Shown in pieces: positions 9,096 to 19,600 of a DNA stretch of 64,000 bases. The notes beneath the pieces were generated by a model. The model had not been told where the DNA came from and did no database searches. It saw only the letters and a list, made by a program, of their open reading frames with translations. Numbering within the stretch: position 1 is the first letter of the stretch; the number at the start of each line of letters is the position of its first letter. This DNA comes from Clostridia bacterium (GTDB taxonomy: Bacteria; Bacillota; Clostridia; Christensenellales; UBA1242): NCBI GenBank assembly GCA_016283155.1, contig JAEEMI010000025.1, positions 1-64,000 of the forward strand, written 5' to 3'. A program made the position numbers and the translations under genes.

Positions 9096-9120
9096 AGTAT
9101 CATATATGCGTTATTTTTTT
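9081..9120 (-). terminator. Hairpin terminator of rpsR overlapping the murC start
   Basis: A perfect 14-bp inverted repeat: arms 9081-9094 and 9107-9120 (AAAAAAATAACGCA and its complement) with a 12-nt loop. Read on the minus strand after rpsR, the stem ends in seven T residues, as in an intrinsic terminator. The murC GTG (9095-9093) sits at the junction of loop and arm, and the loop contains TATGAT, a possible -10. The stem is AT-rich, so termination may be partial. Confidence 0.6.
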
Positions 9121-9148
9121 ATCCTGTTATAAAATTATAAAACGTGGA

Positions 9149-9469
9149 TTACAATAAACCCATATTTTTCGCAACCTTAACAGCACGTGCTAATTCACGT
9201 TGGTGAGCAGCACATAAACCAGTTTGACGGCGCGGGAAAATCTTACCACCTTCAGAAATATATTTCTTTAAGCGTGGGTCTTTATAATCGATATACAACG
9301 GACGTTTAGCTTCATCTTTTTCCATACAGAATGGGCAAACACGACGTTTTTGGCGTGGAACACGTTTTTCTTTGCGTTCTTCAGCGTTTTCTGCTGCATT
9401 CTTTTTCGCTTTGTTTTCTTGACGATTTAATTCTTCAATCACTTCGCGAGTCGATAAATTTTCTCCCAT
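9149..9469 (-). CDS. rpsR: 30S ribosomal protein S18
   Basis: The C-terminal 65 residues are a standard S18 (RVCPFC ... [30 protein letters not shown] region). The N-terminus is extended by about 40 charged, low-complexity residues rich in E, K and A, making 106 residues against about 75-80 usually; the function of the extension is unknown. A strong Shine-Dalgarno (AAGGAGAG) precedes the ATG. It is the last gene of rpsF-ssb-rpsR; S6 and S18 bind each other on the 30S platform. Confidence 0.96.
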   Translation of the reverse strand: MGENLSTREVIEELNRQENKAKKNAAENAEERKEKRVPRQKRRVCPFCMEKDEAKRPLYIDYKDPRLKKYISEGGKIFPRRQTGLCAAHQRELARAVKVAKNMGLL

Positions 9470-9484
9470 AATCTCTCCTTTTAA

Positions 9485-9874
9485 TTAAAATGGTAACGAA
9501 TCATCAGCAATTGGTTTCATTTCGACATTATTAGTTTGATCGTATGAATTGCTCGGATTGTCATCTTTACGATTCAAGAATTCGACATCAGTTGCCGTAA
9601 CTTCGACTGACGTACGTTTGTTACCTTCTTTGTCTTCGTAATTGCGGATTTGAATATCACCGCAAATAGCTACTTTGCTACCTTTCTTAATAAATTTAGC
9701 ACAATTTTCACCTAACGCACGCCAAGCAGTAATGTTATAAAAATCAGCTTCTTGGTTTCCGCCAACACGACGATTGACAGCGATCGAAAAACGGCAAACG
9801 CTAGCGTTATTAGCACCAACGGTTGACAATTCTGGATCACGAGTTAAGTTACCTACTAAAAAAACTTTATTCAT
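9485..9874 (-). CDS. ssb: Single-stranded DNA-binding protein
   Basis: SSB coats single-stranded DNA in replication and repair. The 129-residue protein has the OB-fold beginning MNKVFLVGNLTRDPEL, the segment FYNITAWRALGENCAKFIKKG, and a short disordered tail ending DSLPF (125-129), the acidic/hydrophobic tip that recruits partner proteins (canonical DDDIPF). The linker is short compared with B. subtilis SsbA. Position between rpsF and rpsR is the standard Firmicute arrangement. Confidence 0.97.
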   Translation of the reverse strand: MNKVFLVGNLTRDPELSTVGANNASVCRFSIAVNRRVGGNQEADFYNITAWRALGENCAKFIKKGSKVAICGDIQIRNYEDKEGNKRTSVEVTATDVEFLNRKDDNPSNSYDQTNNVEMKPIADDSLPF

Positions 9875-9880
9875 AGCAAA

Positions 9881-10261
9881 TTATTCTCCTTCTTTAACTT
9901 CTTTGGAATCTTTTGATTCTTTTTCACGCAATTCTTTCTTGGCCAAGTATTCCTCGCGTGCTTTAGCACGATTTTGTTTGCGGATTACATCTTGAGCTAA
10001 CATAATGTCAGTTTTTGCAATGAACAAATGACGGTTAATACCTTCGGTAATGTTCATCAAAGCTGTCATTTTTGCAGGAACTTCCGGAGCGGCACTAAAA
10101 TTTAACAGGTAATAAAAACCATATTTCTTTTGGCCTAATTTTTCTACTGTAGTTTGTTCACCTGCCATTTTTTTGAAACCAGCGATTAATTCATCGCGCT
10201 TAGCTTCGGCTAGTTTTGCATCCACAACAATCATACATTCATATGATTTCTTGTTTTCCAT
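9881..10261 (-). CDS. rpsF: 30S ribosomal protein S6
   Basis: S6 begins YECMIVVDAKLAEAKRDEL and carries the family's KKYGFYYLLNFSA region; a charged C-terminal tail rich in K and E (about 98-126) extends beyond the usual 95 residues. A strong Shine-Dalgarno (AAAGGAGGT) precedes the ATG. It is the first gene of rpsF-ssb-rpsR and, unlike many genes here, has a leader of about 55 nt containing a hairpin, consistent with the S6:S18 autoregulatory leaders known in this operon. Confidence 0.96.
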   Translation of the reverse strand: MENKKSYECMIVVDAKLAEAKRDELIAGFKKMAGEQTTVEKLGQKKYGFYYLLNFSAAPEVPAKMTALMNITEGINRHLFIAKTDIMLAQDVIRKQNRAKAREEYLAKKELREKESKDSKEVKEGE

Positions 10262-10287
10262 ATTTTACCTCCTTTTATGGTCTAACG

Positions 10288-10308
10288 CCTGCACCATTGC
10301 GATGCAGG
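10288..10308 (-). promoter_or_regulatory. Leader hairpin of the rpsF operon, candidate S6:S18 site
   Basis: A 6-bp stem CCTGCA/TGCAGG (10308-10303 with 10293-10288) closes a 9-nt loop in the predicted 5' leader of rpsF, about 27 nt before the start codon. S6:S18 complexes autoregulate this operon in many bacteria by binding a leader hairpin, so this is a candidate; I could not match the conserved CCG feature with certainty. Confidence 0.4.
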
Positions 10309-10324
10309 AAAAAGATATGTTGTT

Positions 10325-10353
10325 ATCATACAACATAACAGCAAAAAAAGCAA
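10325..10353 (-). promoter_or_regulatory. Promoter of rpsF-ssb-rpsR (leadered)
   Basis: Minus strand: -35 TTGCTT (10353-10348), 17-nt spacer, -10 TATGAT (10330-10325). The predicted start near 10318 gives a leader of about 55 nt. The -10 lies in the centre of an 8-bp palindrome (10316-10337), which could be an operator. Confidence 0.6.
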
Positions 10354-10364
10354 CCATAAATATC

Positions 10365-10393
10365 TTGCGTTAATTCAAGAAGTTTGTTATAGT
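10365..10393 (+). promoter_or_regulatory. Promoter of tRNA-Met
   Basis: -35 TTGCGT (10365-10370), 17-nt spacer ending TGT, -10 TATAGT (10388-10393). The predicted start lies 1-2 nt before the mature tRNA at 10402. Confidence 0.6.
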
Positions 10394-10401
10394 ATCTATA
10401 C

Positions 10402-10477
10402 GGCGATGTAGCACAGCGGCTAATGCACCGAGTTCATACCCCGGGTATCGCTGGTTCGATTCCAGCCATCGCCACCA
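10402..10477 (+). tRNA. tRNA-Met (CAT), elongator type
   Basis: A 76-nt cloverleaf with a perfect 7-bp acceptor stem GGCGATG/CATCGCC, a short D arm, anticodon loop TTCATAC (anticodon CAT), a 5-bp T stem GCTGG/CCAGC with loop TTCGATT, and an encoded ACCA end. The anticodon stem has one A-C mismatch. The paired first base (G1-C72) argues against initiator tRNA, and it resembles Firmicute elongator tRNA-Met rather than lysidine tRNA-Ile2. Confidence 0.92.
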
Positions 10478-10479
10478 AA

Positions 10480-10508
10480 AAAACTCAATCAATTAAGGTT
10501 GAGTTTTT
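10480..10508. terminator. Bidirectional terminator between tRNA-Met and the Nudix gene
   Basis: An AT-rich stem (AAAACTCAA at about 10481-10489 with TTGAGTTTT at 10499-10507) around a 9-nt loop is flanked by A residues on the left and T residues on the right, so it can act as an intrinsic terminator for the plus-strand tRNA and for the minus-strand Nudix gene, whose stop codon it overlaps. Confidence 0.65.
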
Positions 10509-11058
10509 ATTTGCAAATAATTTCATCTAAAAGGTTAAATAATTTTTGATACTCAGCATTCCAAGAAAAAACGACTTCACTACTATTATTTTTTACCATT
10601 TCTTTCAATTTGTTATAATCAAGATATAATACTTCGGATAATTCTTCTTTTTGTATTTTCAATTCATTAATTGGAATATATTGTAAAATATAATAATGAT
10701 GTGAAAAACAATAATTGTTAGGTTCGGTTCTTTTAATTGTTACTATTTTTTTTACTCCATATTGTTTAATATCAACACCAATTTCTTCTTTTGCTTCTTT
10801 TTGCAACGCAACTAACAAAGTTTCGTTTCCTACTACATGTCCAGCACATAAAGCAAGTTTATTAGGGTTTTGTTTCTTATTTGGACTTCGTCTTTGCAGT
10901 AAAACTCTCTGATTCGCTTTATCAATAACCCACAATGCAACTTCATTATGGTACATTTTATTAGCGTGAACAATGCTACGCTTTTCAAACCTACCAGTGG
11001 GTTCACCATTTTCATTAAGCACTTCTAAAAGTTCATCATCTTTATCGGCAATTAGCAT
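10507..11058 (-). CDS. Nudix hydrolase of the IPP-isomerase-like (YfcD) type
   Basis: With the start at 11058 the protein has 183 residues; a longer frame would overlap the upstream protease gene, and this ATG has a Shine-Dalgarno (AGAGGT) 5-6 nt upstream. The N-terminal ELLEVLNENGEPTGR segment and VLLQRRS strand match the IPP isomerase-like Nudix group. The Nudix box spans about 73-95 (G-x5-E-x7-K-E-x2-E-E-x-G), with the usual arginine replaced by lysine and the metal-binding glutamates intact. The substrate is unknown, probably a diphosphate nucleotide or similar. Transcription would end at the bidirectional hairpin next to tRNA-Met. Confidence 0.85.
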   Translation of the reverse strand: MLIADKDDELLEVLNENGEPTGRFEKRSIVHANKMYHNEVALWVIDKANQRVLLQRRSPNKKQNPNKLALCAGHVVGNETLLVALQKEAKEEIGVDIKQYGVKKIVTIKRTEPNNYCFSHHYYILQYIPINELKIQKEELSEVLYLDYNKLKEMVKNNSSEVVFSWNAEYQKLFNLLDEIICK

Positions 11059-11093
11059 AACTAAACCTCTATTTTTAGCATAGCATATTAATT

Positions 11094-11900
11094 TTAATTT
11101 GAAAAAGATTTTGTTTTTATGTCTAGATAACATTTCGACAACGTCGTATTTGACGAACATTCCAACAACCACTGTTCCAAATCGGATTCGTAAAAAATTT
11201 GGTTGTTTTTATCGGTAATCACAAATTCGGTTGGATGTTTCTTATTAATCATTTTATAAGCATTAAACAAAGTGGTATTTGATAGAACAGCACAACGCAC
11301 AAATTGACCGGTTTTTGATTGATTACGATAAGTAAATTTATCAAAATATAATGATTGTTTATATTCCCAATTGATTTGAATCAAAATCATTATCGCAAAA
11401 CATGTCCACCACCAATTTTGTAAAAAAAGTGCCACAATTAAAATAAACGCAAACACAATATCTGACCATAGAAATATAATCTTCGCTTGAATATATTGTG
11501 CCAAAATTTTACCACCATCCAGTGGATAAATCGGTAATAAATTAATCACACCAACAAGAAAATTAGCCGCCACTAAATATTCAAGATAACCAAAGATTAC
11601 TGGAAAAAGCCAAACCATGACGCCAAACAACAAACTAAATAATAAACTAACAACTGGACCAGTTAAATAAATTACACACTTTTGCTGAGACGTAAGAATT
11701 CTAGTTTGTATTTTTAATGCTCCTCCGAACGGCGTCAATGTAATACGTGATACAACTGCTCCGTAATGTTTTGCCATCATCGCGTGTCCAAGTTCGTGTA
11801 AAATGACAGCGGAAATTAGTGCCAATAAAAAATCCGTAGCAGTAAAAACAATCGCAACAATAACAGTTAGAATAAACAATGGATGAATTAACAGACGCAC
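11094..11900 (-). CDS. Site-2 (M50) membrane metalloprotease, SpoIVFB-like
   Basis: A 268-residue polytopic protein with the zinc motif HELGH (H35, E36, H39) in the second membrane segment, the conserved TPFGG turn (56-60), and the third zinc ligand in NLLPIYPLDGG (D128). This layout, with the active site near the N-terminus and four to six membrane segments followed by a soluble C-terminal domain, fits SpoIVFB, which cleaves pro-sigma-K during sporulation, and related small M50 proteases. The C-terminal part (FVITDKNNQIFYESDLEQWL) looks like a degenerate CBS domain. No SpoIVFA gene is adjacent, and rplU lies elsewhere in this window, unlike in B. subtilis, so the exact orthology is uncertain. 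Confidence 0.82.
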   Translation of the reverse strand: MRLLIHPLFILTVIVAIVFTATDFLLALISAVILHELGHAMMAKHYGAVVSRITLTPFGGALKIQTRILTSQQKCVIYLTGPVVSLLFSLLFGVMVWLFPVIFGYLEYLVAANFLVGVINLLPIYPLDGGKILAQYIQAKIIFLWSDIVFAFILIVALFLQNWWWTCFAIMILIQINWEYKQSLYFDKFTYRNQSKTGQFVRCAVLSNTTLFNAYKMINKKHPTEFVITDKNNQIFYESDLEQWLLECSSNTTLSKCYLDIKTKSFSN

Positions 11901-11909
11901 AACAAAAAT

Positions 11910-12734
11910 TTATGCATTTTGCGTTAAATTTAGAAATAGTTGTGGATTTTCCAACAAAGTACCAGCACCTAACAATGTTGCATTTTCTTCGTCATTAGCA
12001 ATCATCGTTTGCAGTTGTAAACTCCAATAAACGGCTTCAGTTAAACCACGAATTTTGGCACCAGTTCCACCAAATAAAACTCCAGTATTTAAAATTTGAC
12101 GCATAACTTCAGCACTAGCCTGCGGTAACAAGTGATTAATTGCACCAATAATCTGCGCATAAAGAGGATAAATAACTTCGCGAATTTGTTCGGCTTTTAA
12201 AATAAATTCAGGGAATTTAGCAAAGCGTGTATCATTTTTCAGTAATGATGCAACTTCATTGAATATACCATAAGCAGTTTCATAGCTGATTTCAATATTA
12301 AATTTTTCGGCAACCAAATTCATAATAGCTTCAATACAATTATCAACACCAACATCAAGGATTCCGCTATACAAGATTTTTTCACCTAAAATAATTGCTA
12401 AGTCCGTAGAAGTGTCACCGATTACTACCGACATAACCGGAATTTGTTCAGTAAAAGGATAACCGAAATATGATGCCAGCGCAATTGTTGGTTGAATATA
12501 AACCAAATCCGAGAATCCAGCATCATACAAAATCGCTTTTTCACAAGCAACACGTTCTTCAGTTTCACCAGGTGCACCGACAACAGCAATCTTTTTTTGT
12601 TCCTGATCGTTTAGAATTTTTTTAATCTTACTTTTTAAATTATCGTCGATTTCTTCATTAAAAATAATCCCCAAGCCGCGTTTGTACAGCCGAAGATTAT
12701 CGTGATTAAAATCTGCAACAATTTCAATAGGCAC
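11910..12734 (-). CDS. MreB-like actin-fold protein, N-terminally shortened
   Basis: The 274-residue protein aligns with the C-terminal three-quarters of MreB/Mbl: VVGAPGETEERVA corresponds to the VGVPxxxTxVERRA segment, SVVIGDTSTDLAIILG (about 102-117) to phosphate loop 2 (VDIGGGTTEIAVI), and NTGVLFGGTGAKIRGL near residue 216 to the adenosine motif. The first 50-60 residues, holding phosphate loop 1 (DLGTANTLVY), are missing, and loop 2 has lost glycines, so nucleotide binding may be weak. Start is GTG at 12734, fixed by a good promoter 6 nt upstream. Full-length MreB proteins usually have 330-340 residues. It may be a paralogue modulating a true MreB elsewhere. Confidence 0.75.
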   Translation of the reverse strand: MPIEIVADFNHDNLRLYKRGLGIIFNEEIDDNLKSKIKKILNDQEQKKIAVVGAPGETEERVACEKAILYDAGFSDLVYIQPTIALASYFGYPFTEQIPVMSVVIGDTSTDLAIILGEKILYSGILDVGVDNCIEAIMNLVAEKFNIEISYETAYGIFNEVASLLKNDTRFAKFPEFILKAEQIREVIYPLYAQIIGAINHLLPQASAEVMRQILNTGVLFGGTGAKIRGLTEAVYWSLQLQTMIANDEENATLLGAGTLLENPQLFLNLTQNA

Positions 12735-12740
12735 AAAACT

Positions 12741-12769
12741 ATTATAACTAAATATTTGATAAATTGCAA
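12741..12769 (-). promoter_or_regulatory. Promoter of the MreB-like gene, predicted leaderless
   Basis: Minus strand: -35 TTGCAA (12769-12764), 17-nt spacer, -10 TATAAT (12746-12741), then 6 nt to the GTG at 12734. No Shine-Dalgarno. The element sits in the 37-nt gap after rpsI. Confidence 0.75.
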
Positions 12770-12770
12770 A

Positions 12771-13175
12771 TTATCTTTTTGAGAATTGCGGAGCACGACG
12801 TGCTTTTTTCAAACCATATTTCTTACGTTCTTTCATACGTGGATCACGTGTCAAGAAACCAGCCTTTTTCAATTCTGCTTTAAAGTTAGCATCTTCTTTA
12901 ACCAAAGCACGAGCAATACCGTGACGGATGGCACCAGCTTGACCAGATAAACCACCGCCATTAACGTTAACAATTGCATCAAAAGTTTTTACATCCAACA
13001 ATGCAAATGGTTGGTTAACAGTTAAACGCATAAAACCATCACCAAAATAATCTTCCAAAGATTTATCGTTGATGATTACTTTACCTGTACCTTTAACCAA
13101 ACGTACACGAGCAACACTGGATTTACGACGACCAGTGCCCAAAGTTTGTGCTGCTGCATTTTTCTTTACTGCCAT
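12771..13175 (-). CDS. rpsI: 30S ribosomal protein S9
   Basis: The 134-residue S9 shows [14 protein letters not shown] at its N-terminus, the [22 protein letters not shown] core and the basic C-terminal tail ending QFSKR that reaches the P-site tRNA. Second gene of rplM-rpsI, 2 nt after rplM. A purine-rich Shine-Dalgarno-like stretch (AAGGGAAGG) precedes it inside the end of rplM. Confidence 0.98.
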   Translation of the reverse strand: MAVKKNAAAQTLGTGRRKSSVARVRLVKGTGKVIINDKSLEDYFGDGFMRLTVNQPFALLDVKTFDAIVNVNGGGLSGQAGAIRHGIARALVKEDANFKAELKKAGFLTRDPRMKERKKYGLKKARRAPQFSKR

Positions 13176-13177
13176 AA

Positions 13178-13630
13178 TTAGTTTGCCTTCCCTTTAATAT
13201 CAATTTTGCGTGGTTTTTGTGCTTCATGTGGATGTTCCGCATTATTATATACTTTTAATTTTTTGAACATTTCACGTCCCAAAGAATTCTTTGGCAACAT
13301 ACCTTTAATTGCGTGTTCAATTACCCAAGCAGGATTTTTGGCCATTGCTTCTTTTGCTTGAGTATATTTATCACCACCAACATAACCACTATAACGGAAG
13401 AAATATTTATCGGTCATTTTCTTACCGGTAAAGATTGCCTTTTCCGCATTAACAATAATTACATAATCACCAGCATCACTGTGTGGTGTGTAAGTTGGTT
13501 TGTGTTTGCCGCGCAAAATTAAAGCGACACGGCTGCAAAGACGACCAACTGGCATACCAGCAGCGTCTACCAATAACCATTCACGTTTGGTATTTTGTTT
13601 GTCTGCAAAAAATGTTTTTTGTGCTATCAT
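13178..13630 (-). CDS. rplM: 50S ribosomal protein L13
   Basis: L13, 150 residues from the ATG at 13630. The longer in-frame start at 13657 is rejected because family members begin just before the W of the REWLLVDA segment and because a consensus promoter ends 8 nt before 13630. Diagnostic segments are [35 protein letters not shown] and the [18 protein letters not shown] motif. It forms the usual rplM-rpsI pair. The promoter lies just beyond the stop codon of the first giant gene. Confidence 0.97.
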   Translation of the reverse strand: MIAQKTFFADKQNTKREWLLVDAAGMPVGRLCSRVALILRGKHKPTYTPHSDAGDYVIIVNAEKAIFTGKKMTDKYFFRYSGYVGGDKYTQAKEAMAKNPAWVIEHAIKGMLPKNSLGREMFKKLKVYNNAEHPHEAQKPRKIDIKGKAN

Positions 13631-13638
13631 ATTTGATA

Positions 13639-13667
13639 AGTATAGACACTCATGCACATTTTGTCAA
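13639..13667 (-). promoter_or_regulatory. Promoter of rplM-rpsI, predicted leaderless
   Basis: Minus strand: consensus -35 TTGACA (13667-13662), 17-nt spacer, -10 TATACT (13644-13639), then 8 nt to the ATG at 13630. No Shine-Dalgarno. Confidence 0.75.
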
Positions 13668-13674
13668 ATACTAT

Positions 13675-16600
13675 TTATTTTACGATACGACTCTTTTTGT
13701 GCACTCTTTCTTCCTTAAACATACTTAAATTAATAGGTTTAATACGTCGACGCATGGTAATGTAAACAGCTAATGAAGCAAATGTAGCGATGACACCAGC
13801 ACCTAAGATAACGAACATTGTCATATATTCAGTCCAAGTATTAACCTTGCCAATTTTGTCTTCTTTTTCTGTTGGTTTTTCTTCAACAGTTTTTGCACCA
13901 AGTCCATAAGTCATCATTCCAGTTGGGGTCATTGTTAATGTCTTGTTGCCATATTCTTGCACCCATTCGTTATAGCCTTCACGATAACTATTAATTGTTG
14001 CTGTATCCATACCAGACAATGCCATATATGCTTTAGCTCCAACGGCAACCATACCTGAATTATTAATAGTATTACCCTTGTCGTCCTGGAATACGCACTG
14101 AATACCTTTATCGGTTTGACTTGCCAAAATAGCAACAAATATTACATCGCGGGTTGCAGTCATATTTAAATCGTATTCACGGTCTTTCCATTGTTCACCA
14201 TTGATACCATCATCTAATGTCCAATCAACCTTTGCAGCATACCAACCTTTAATATAATAATTACCAAATAACGTTGACCAGAATTGATTATGATGTTCGT
14301 CTTCAATTACTTGTGGCAAAGTAATCAACGCATTTTGTGCAACAAACGCACCTGTTTCACGGTTTTCATAATTTGCAGCATTGAACCATTGTCCTTTATC
14401 ACGAGCCATACGATAGATTGTCATACCGTCAGTGATTACCCAATCAACGATAAATTTAACATCTTTTGTAGTGAAGAAATTAGCATAGAAAGTCTTTGAT
14501 GAGTTTTCACGATAATATGCACCACTTGGATAATTGTCGCCATTGTTCGAATTCCAACCATTTGCAACTAATGGTTCATTATTATCTGACATTTTTTGAT
14601 AAACATTTTCTTCTAACAAATAATCGACACCGTGCCACTTCCAGTAATCTGATGGAGCACTTACATTTGCTGGAAGTGTTGCGCCATTACCACTATATTG
14701 AATGTGATAAACTTCATATAGCCATACTGTCATTTCGTGTTCAGCCAATCCACGATAATAATAAACATAGTTTTCTTCTTCTAACCAATCAACTTCAATA
14801 TTTTTACGGTTTTCCAAGTTAACATAATAAGCATCAACACTTCTGTAGTAACGACTGTTGTTAGTATTAATAGTTTGAATACGAAGTACAGCACCACCAT
14901 TAAGACCAGTTGAATTAACATCGTCAAAAACACAGAATAAACCATCACCACTATTATTAACCCAACCCTCGTGTCTGAATTGTTCTGGCGTATCATCATA
15001 AAGCATTGTACCTGTAAAATCGATCCAAGCACGAACATATGGCAAAGCGCTATAGCTATTTTCAGGCATTATAATATAAACGGAACGATCCTCTGTAATT
15101 TGTACTTCATCATAAGCACCATCTTGAGTATATGGATAGAAATTTGGATCCAAGTTTTCACTATCTTGAACAATAACCCTAAACTGATATGTACCCAAAG
15201 TTAAGATTTGATTATTCCACGTACGCCAAACTTCATTACGGTTATAATTATCAAACATACGATATTCAAATCTTGAGTGTTCAGTAAACTCAGTTTTTAA
15301 ATCGTCAGAATATTCATCACTGATTTCCACCGAAACACGGTTAGTTTGTTGATTATAGACAGCACGAACTGCGCCTGAATGCAAGGAAATTGCTCCAATT
15401 GTAACAGTAAATGAACCAGTTTCAGGAATATTACCAGCAAAATCAAATATTTTTGAATTATAGCACAAACGATAATAAATCGTATATTCACCTCGATCTT
15501 TTGCTTGAATATTATCCCTTACCCAATTTTCTTGCCCTGCGATGCAATATTCAAAATATGGGATATTTTCTTCATTAAAACCATCATAGAAGTCAACAGA
15601 TGTAGTAGGTGTATTAATCAAGTTTAGTGGTTCTGCTTTATACATTAAATTATACATCGCACTAGGTGCCGTACGAATTGATAAAACGTGTTTTTCCACT
15701 AGAACTTCCAAACGTGTACCCATTGATGGATCATTATTTTGTGGTCCGGTGAACACGTTATTATCATCAACAAACACATAATAGTAAACATCCCACAAAC
15801 CAACTGCATCCACAATTGGAATATCTTCATCCCAATAACGGCCCAAAGTACCTGGAATTTCAGTTGTATAATAAACACAAACGCCTAAACCATTTTCAAC
15901 ATTCAAACGACCAGATACTAAAGCTACAGCTTCGTAACCAATACCATCATAACGTAAACCATAACGTGATTTTGGTGTTTCTTCCCACCAAATCTTACGT
16001 TTAGCAATTTCAATCGTTAAAGTATTATCAATGGTATATTGTGCAGTAGATGTATGGTAGTTACCGGAATAATTTTCACTTTGTGTATCGACCCTAACTT
16101 CATATTGAATGTAATATATACCAGCATTGATGCGTCCTGGTAATTTTTCACTCTCACCACCTTTCCAGGTGTATTTACCCAATCTAGTATCATAATAATA
16201 GAAATATTTACCAGTTAATGCATCTCCGTTTGCATCTACATACCAGAATGCAATTTCAACACCTTCTAATGCTGTACCATTACCATTTTCGAAAGTGAAT
16301 AATTGACCATATGAAATCAAATCTTGTTCTTTTTCGTTATAAATTAGGTTTAATTTAGCCGCAGGTTTTCTCTGTAAACCATAATTTGAATCGCTAGCAT
16401 CCCGAGGATCAATATAAACATTAATTTGTTCAATGTACTGTTCCCAATCCCAATTTTCGTCTGGTAAAACACTGTAATATACATTATAACCAGTCGCATC
16501 CATACCAGTAATTGTACCGACGAAATCCAAAATGCCCCATTCACTATTCCATTCACCAAAGCCGTAACGATATTGGATTGTTGTACCAATTGCATCATAG

Positions 16601-19600
16601 TATTCACCTGTCCATTGTTTATTGATTGAATTGAAATATGTTTCAGAATAATAGTAACCAGTTGGATGAAATTTAACTACCGGAGCACTATATAACAAAT
16701 CTTGCGCAGCACCAGTATAAATTCGACGCGCTTGAACATTATCACCATAATATCCTGGATTAACTGTATATGCAAGTTCTGCCTTGGCAATTGTAATTTT
16801 GCCATAATAACCAAAATATTCGTTAATGTTATCACTACCTGATACGTTAAGCCACAAATAGTAATCACCTGCATTCATACCTTGCACATTGATATCGCTT
16901 AAGTCATTAGTCCAATTCGTTGGTCGGTCATTACGTGTAGCACCTGTACCCAATCCCCAAAGAACAACAATATTTTCGTTTAAAGAACTGATGTTAACAT
17001 CTTCCACACCATTATTAATTTTAATTGTTAATTTGCCTTCACTATTCGGTGTTCTTAAATCAGCCAAAACTTGATTTTGCGCAATGTATGATAATCCTTC
17101 GTGCAACACGATACCAGAGAAATCATTACGATTATCATTCTTCAATAATGTTGCTTTGCTAATAATTGCAAATTCAGTTGATGAATAACATTTAATATAG
17201 TCAGCAACATTACCAGTACCCTCAACTTTAACCCAAATATAATAATCATTAGCATTGATTGCTTTTAAATTCGCTAAATCATCTTCATCAATCCAGGTTA
17301 ATGGAGCCACTGTTGCATCATTAGAATATCCATATTGAATTTTAGTATAATCAGTGCCTACAACAAGTTGTGCACCATTAGTGCCATTAGTGTTCTTAAA
17401 ATGTTGAATAAGTTTTTTAAACTCACCACCATTCTTTTCAATTAAAGTGTATGCAGAACCGTTATAGTCATTAGCTGTAAAAGTTAATCCACTTAAATTT
17501 ATACCATTAATACCAGCTTGAGCAATTGTTACTGAACCGACATAACGTGGGTTAACTTTGGTATGACTACGGCCCTCAGCAAATTTAACCCATACATAGT
17601 ATGTATCAGCGTATGTTTGTTTTAATTGATCTTTATTAGTATTCCAATCTTCATCTGCTACAGCATTAATATCAATCATATCTGGTGCCAGTAAACTAAT
17701 ATAGTAAGATGCTGTTCCTTTTGGCAGTTCAAGATCTAAAGTTGTATTATTGGTACGCAATTTAATAATTGCACTGGTTTTAATTAAAGTCTGCGCAGTG
17801 CCATTATATGTTCTATCATAGAAAGTTGGCATTTCAATCACAATGTTTTGTTCATCAGCAAGAGTAATTTCCGCATTATTAAACAATTCATAAATTAAAC
17901 CATCAGCAACAATGTTGTTCGATGAAACAACCAATTTTACTTCTAATTTATAGATACCAACTGATTTTGCCTTGGTTTCAGCAAAGGTATTCCATTCATT
18001 TGGATTTTCACCTTCTTTAGTGAGGCGGTATTTGACTTCATTCCAATTAATTTCATTTGAAAGATTGTAACGATTATTTTTAATGGCAACAGTTAAATCA
18101 CCAACTGCTAGCGTTTGGTAATCACCGTTATACATTTTAGTTAACTTTGAAATTCCAGTAACACTTAAATCACTTGCGGTAGCTTGTTCAATTGCAATGC
18201 GTTCGCCTGATAAACATACAGTAAACGTTTCAAAGTTACTGTCATCATCGCTAACAAACTTAATCCATAAATAATAGTCACCTTTCTGAGTTTTAGCCAA
18301 TGTTAAATAGTTTGTATGCCAATCCGTATTTTCGTCTGGTTCCTCAGTTGCACTATTGGTTAATGCATAATAGATTGTACCGATGTAATCATCTTCATTA
18401 CGTTGATTGTAAGTATTTGAAACCCCGGTTCCCTCTCCATTACGTTTTTGAATTTCAACAACTAGATTTACACTACTTACCAAGTTTTGTTCGAAACCAT
18501 TATAGTGGTAATAATTCCCTTGATTATCTTTTTGGGCGGTATAAGTTGAATTATTTAATCGAACCGAATTTTTACCTGCACGCGTTATCGTAATCTTACA
18601 ATTTGCAAAACATTGTATTTTTGCATTATGGTTATCACCAGCATTAACTTTAATCCAAGGATAATAGGTGCCAATTTGACGAATTTTTACGTCGTGATAA
18701 TCTGATTTCCAATCAGAAGGTTCTTTATTTGGATCTGTCGAAACTGCATATTCAATTGAACCCATATTACCACAAACACTGCTACTGTTGGTAATTGGAG
18801 CACCACCAAGGGTCAAAACAGTAGTGTCACTGCCGTGTTGTAATAATTTAAAGGAACCATTACCAGTGAAAACATTATAATCTGCTGACTGATAAACGAA
18901 ACTTTTTTCACCCGTTGCTGGTGCATTAATTAAAATCTCTACTTTCTTAATTTCAACTGTAATGCACATTACAGTTGAAGTATCTTCAACAATATTATCA
19001 CCAACATCGCTTAAATCAGGTTTAAAGAACAATGTATAAACACCAACATTGGTTTTGGTAAGATGAGCATCGTTATATTCATAATAAACATCCGGATCAG
19101 TGCCATCCCAACGATAAAGCAATGGAAGTTCAGCAACACCACCGCTAACCAAGGTAACTCTTGCCGACCCCTGCTTGACGATATCATTATTATCTTTGGC
19201 CAAATAATCACTCATATAGATTGGGCTACCGGTATAATAGACATTATTATCGGCTACAGGCATACGATCAGAAGTGATGGTCGCATTGGTTGGACTGATA
19301 ACCACACTGACAAACGGATATGCACTGTCATTCATCGTTTGAGTATTAAAGACACAGACACTATTTTCATCATTATATGCCGCACCACGATAATAAACTT
19401 TATAGTTACCAGCATCGCGTGCCTTAATCTGACTTGCATCTGTTGTCCAGTTTACTTTTGGTGTAGATTCTCCATCTTTTACTAATTTATATTCGACCAA
19501 TGGAGCAACCTGTGCGCTAGCACTAATCAATACTTGTTCATTGGTATTATCAGTAATTAAGCCCGTGTTTGCAACCGGAGCAATGAGTGCAAACGAAGTT

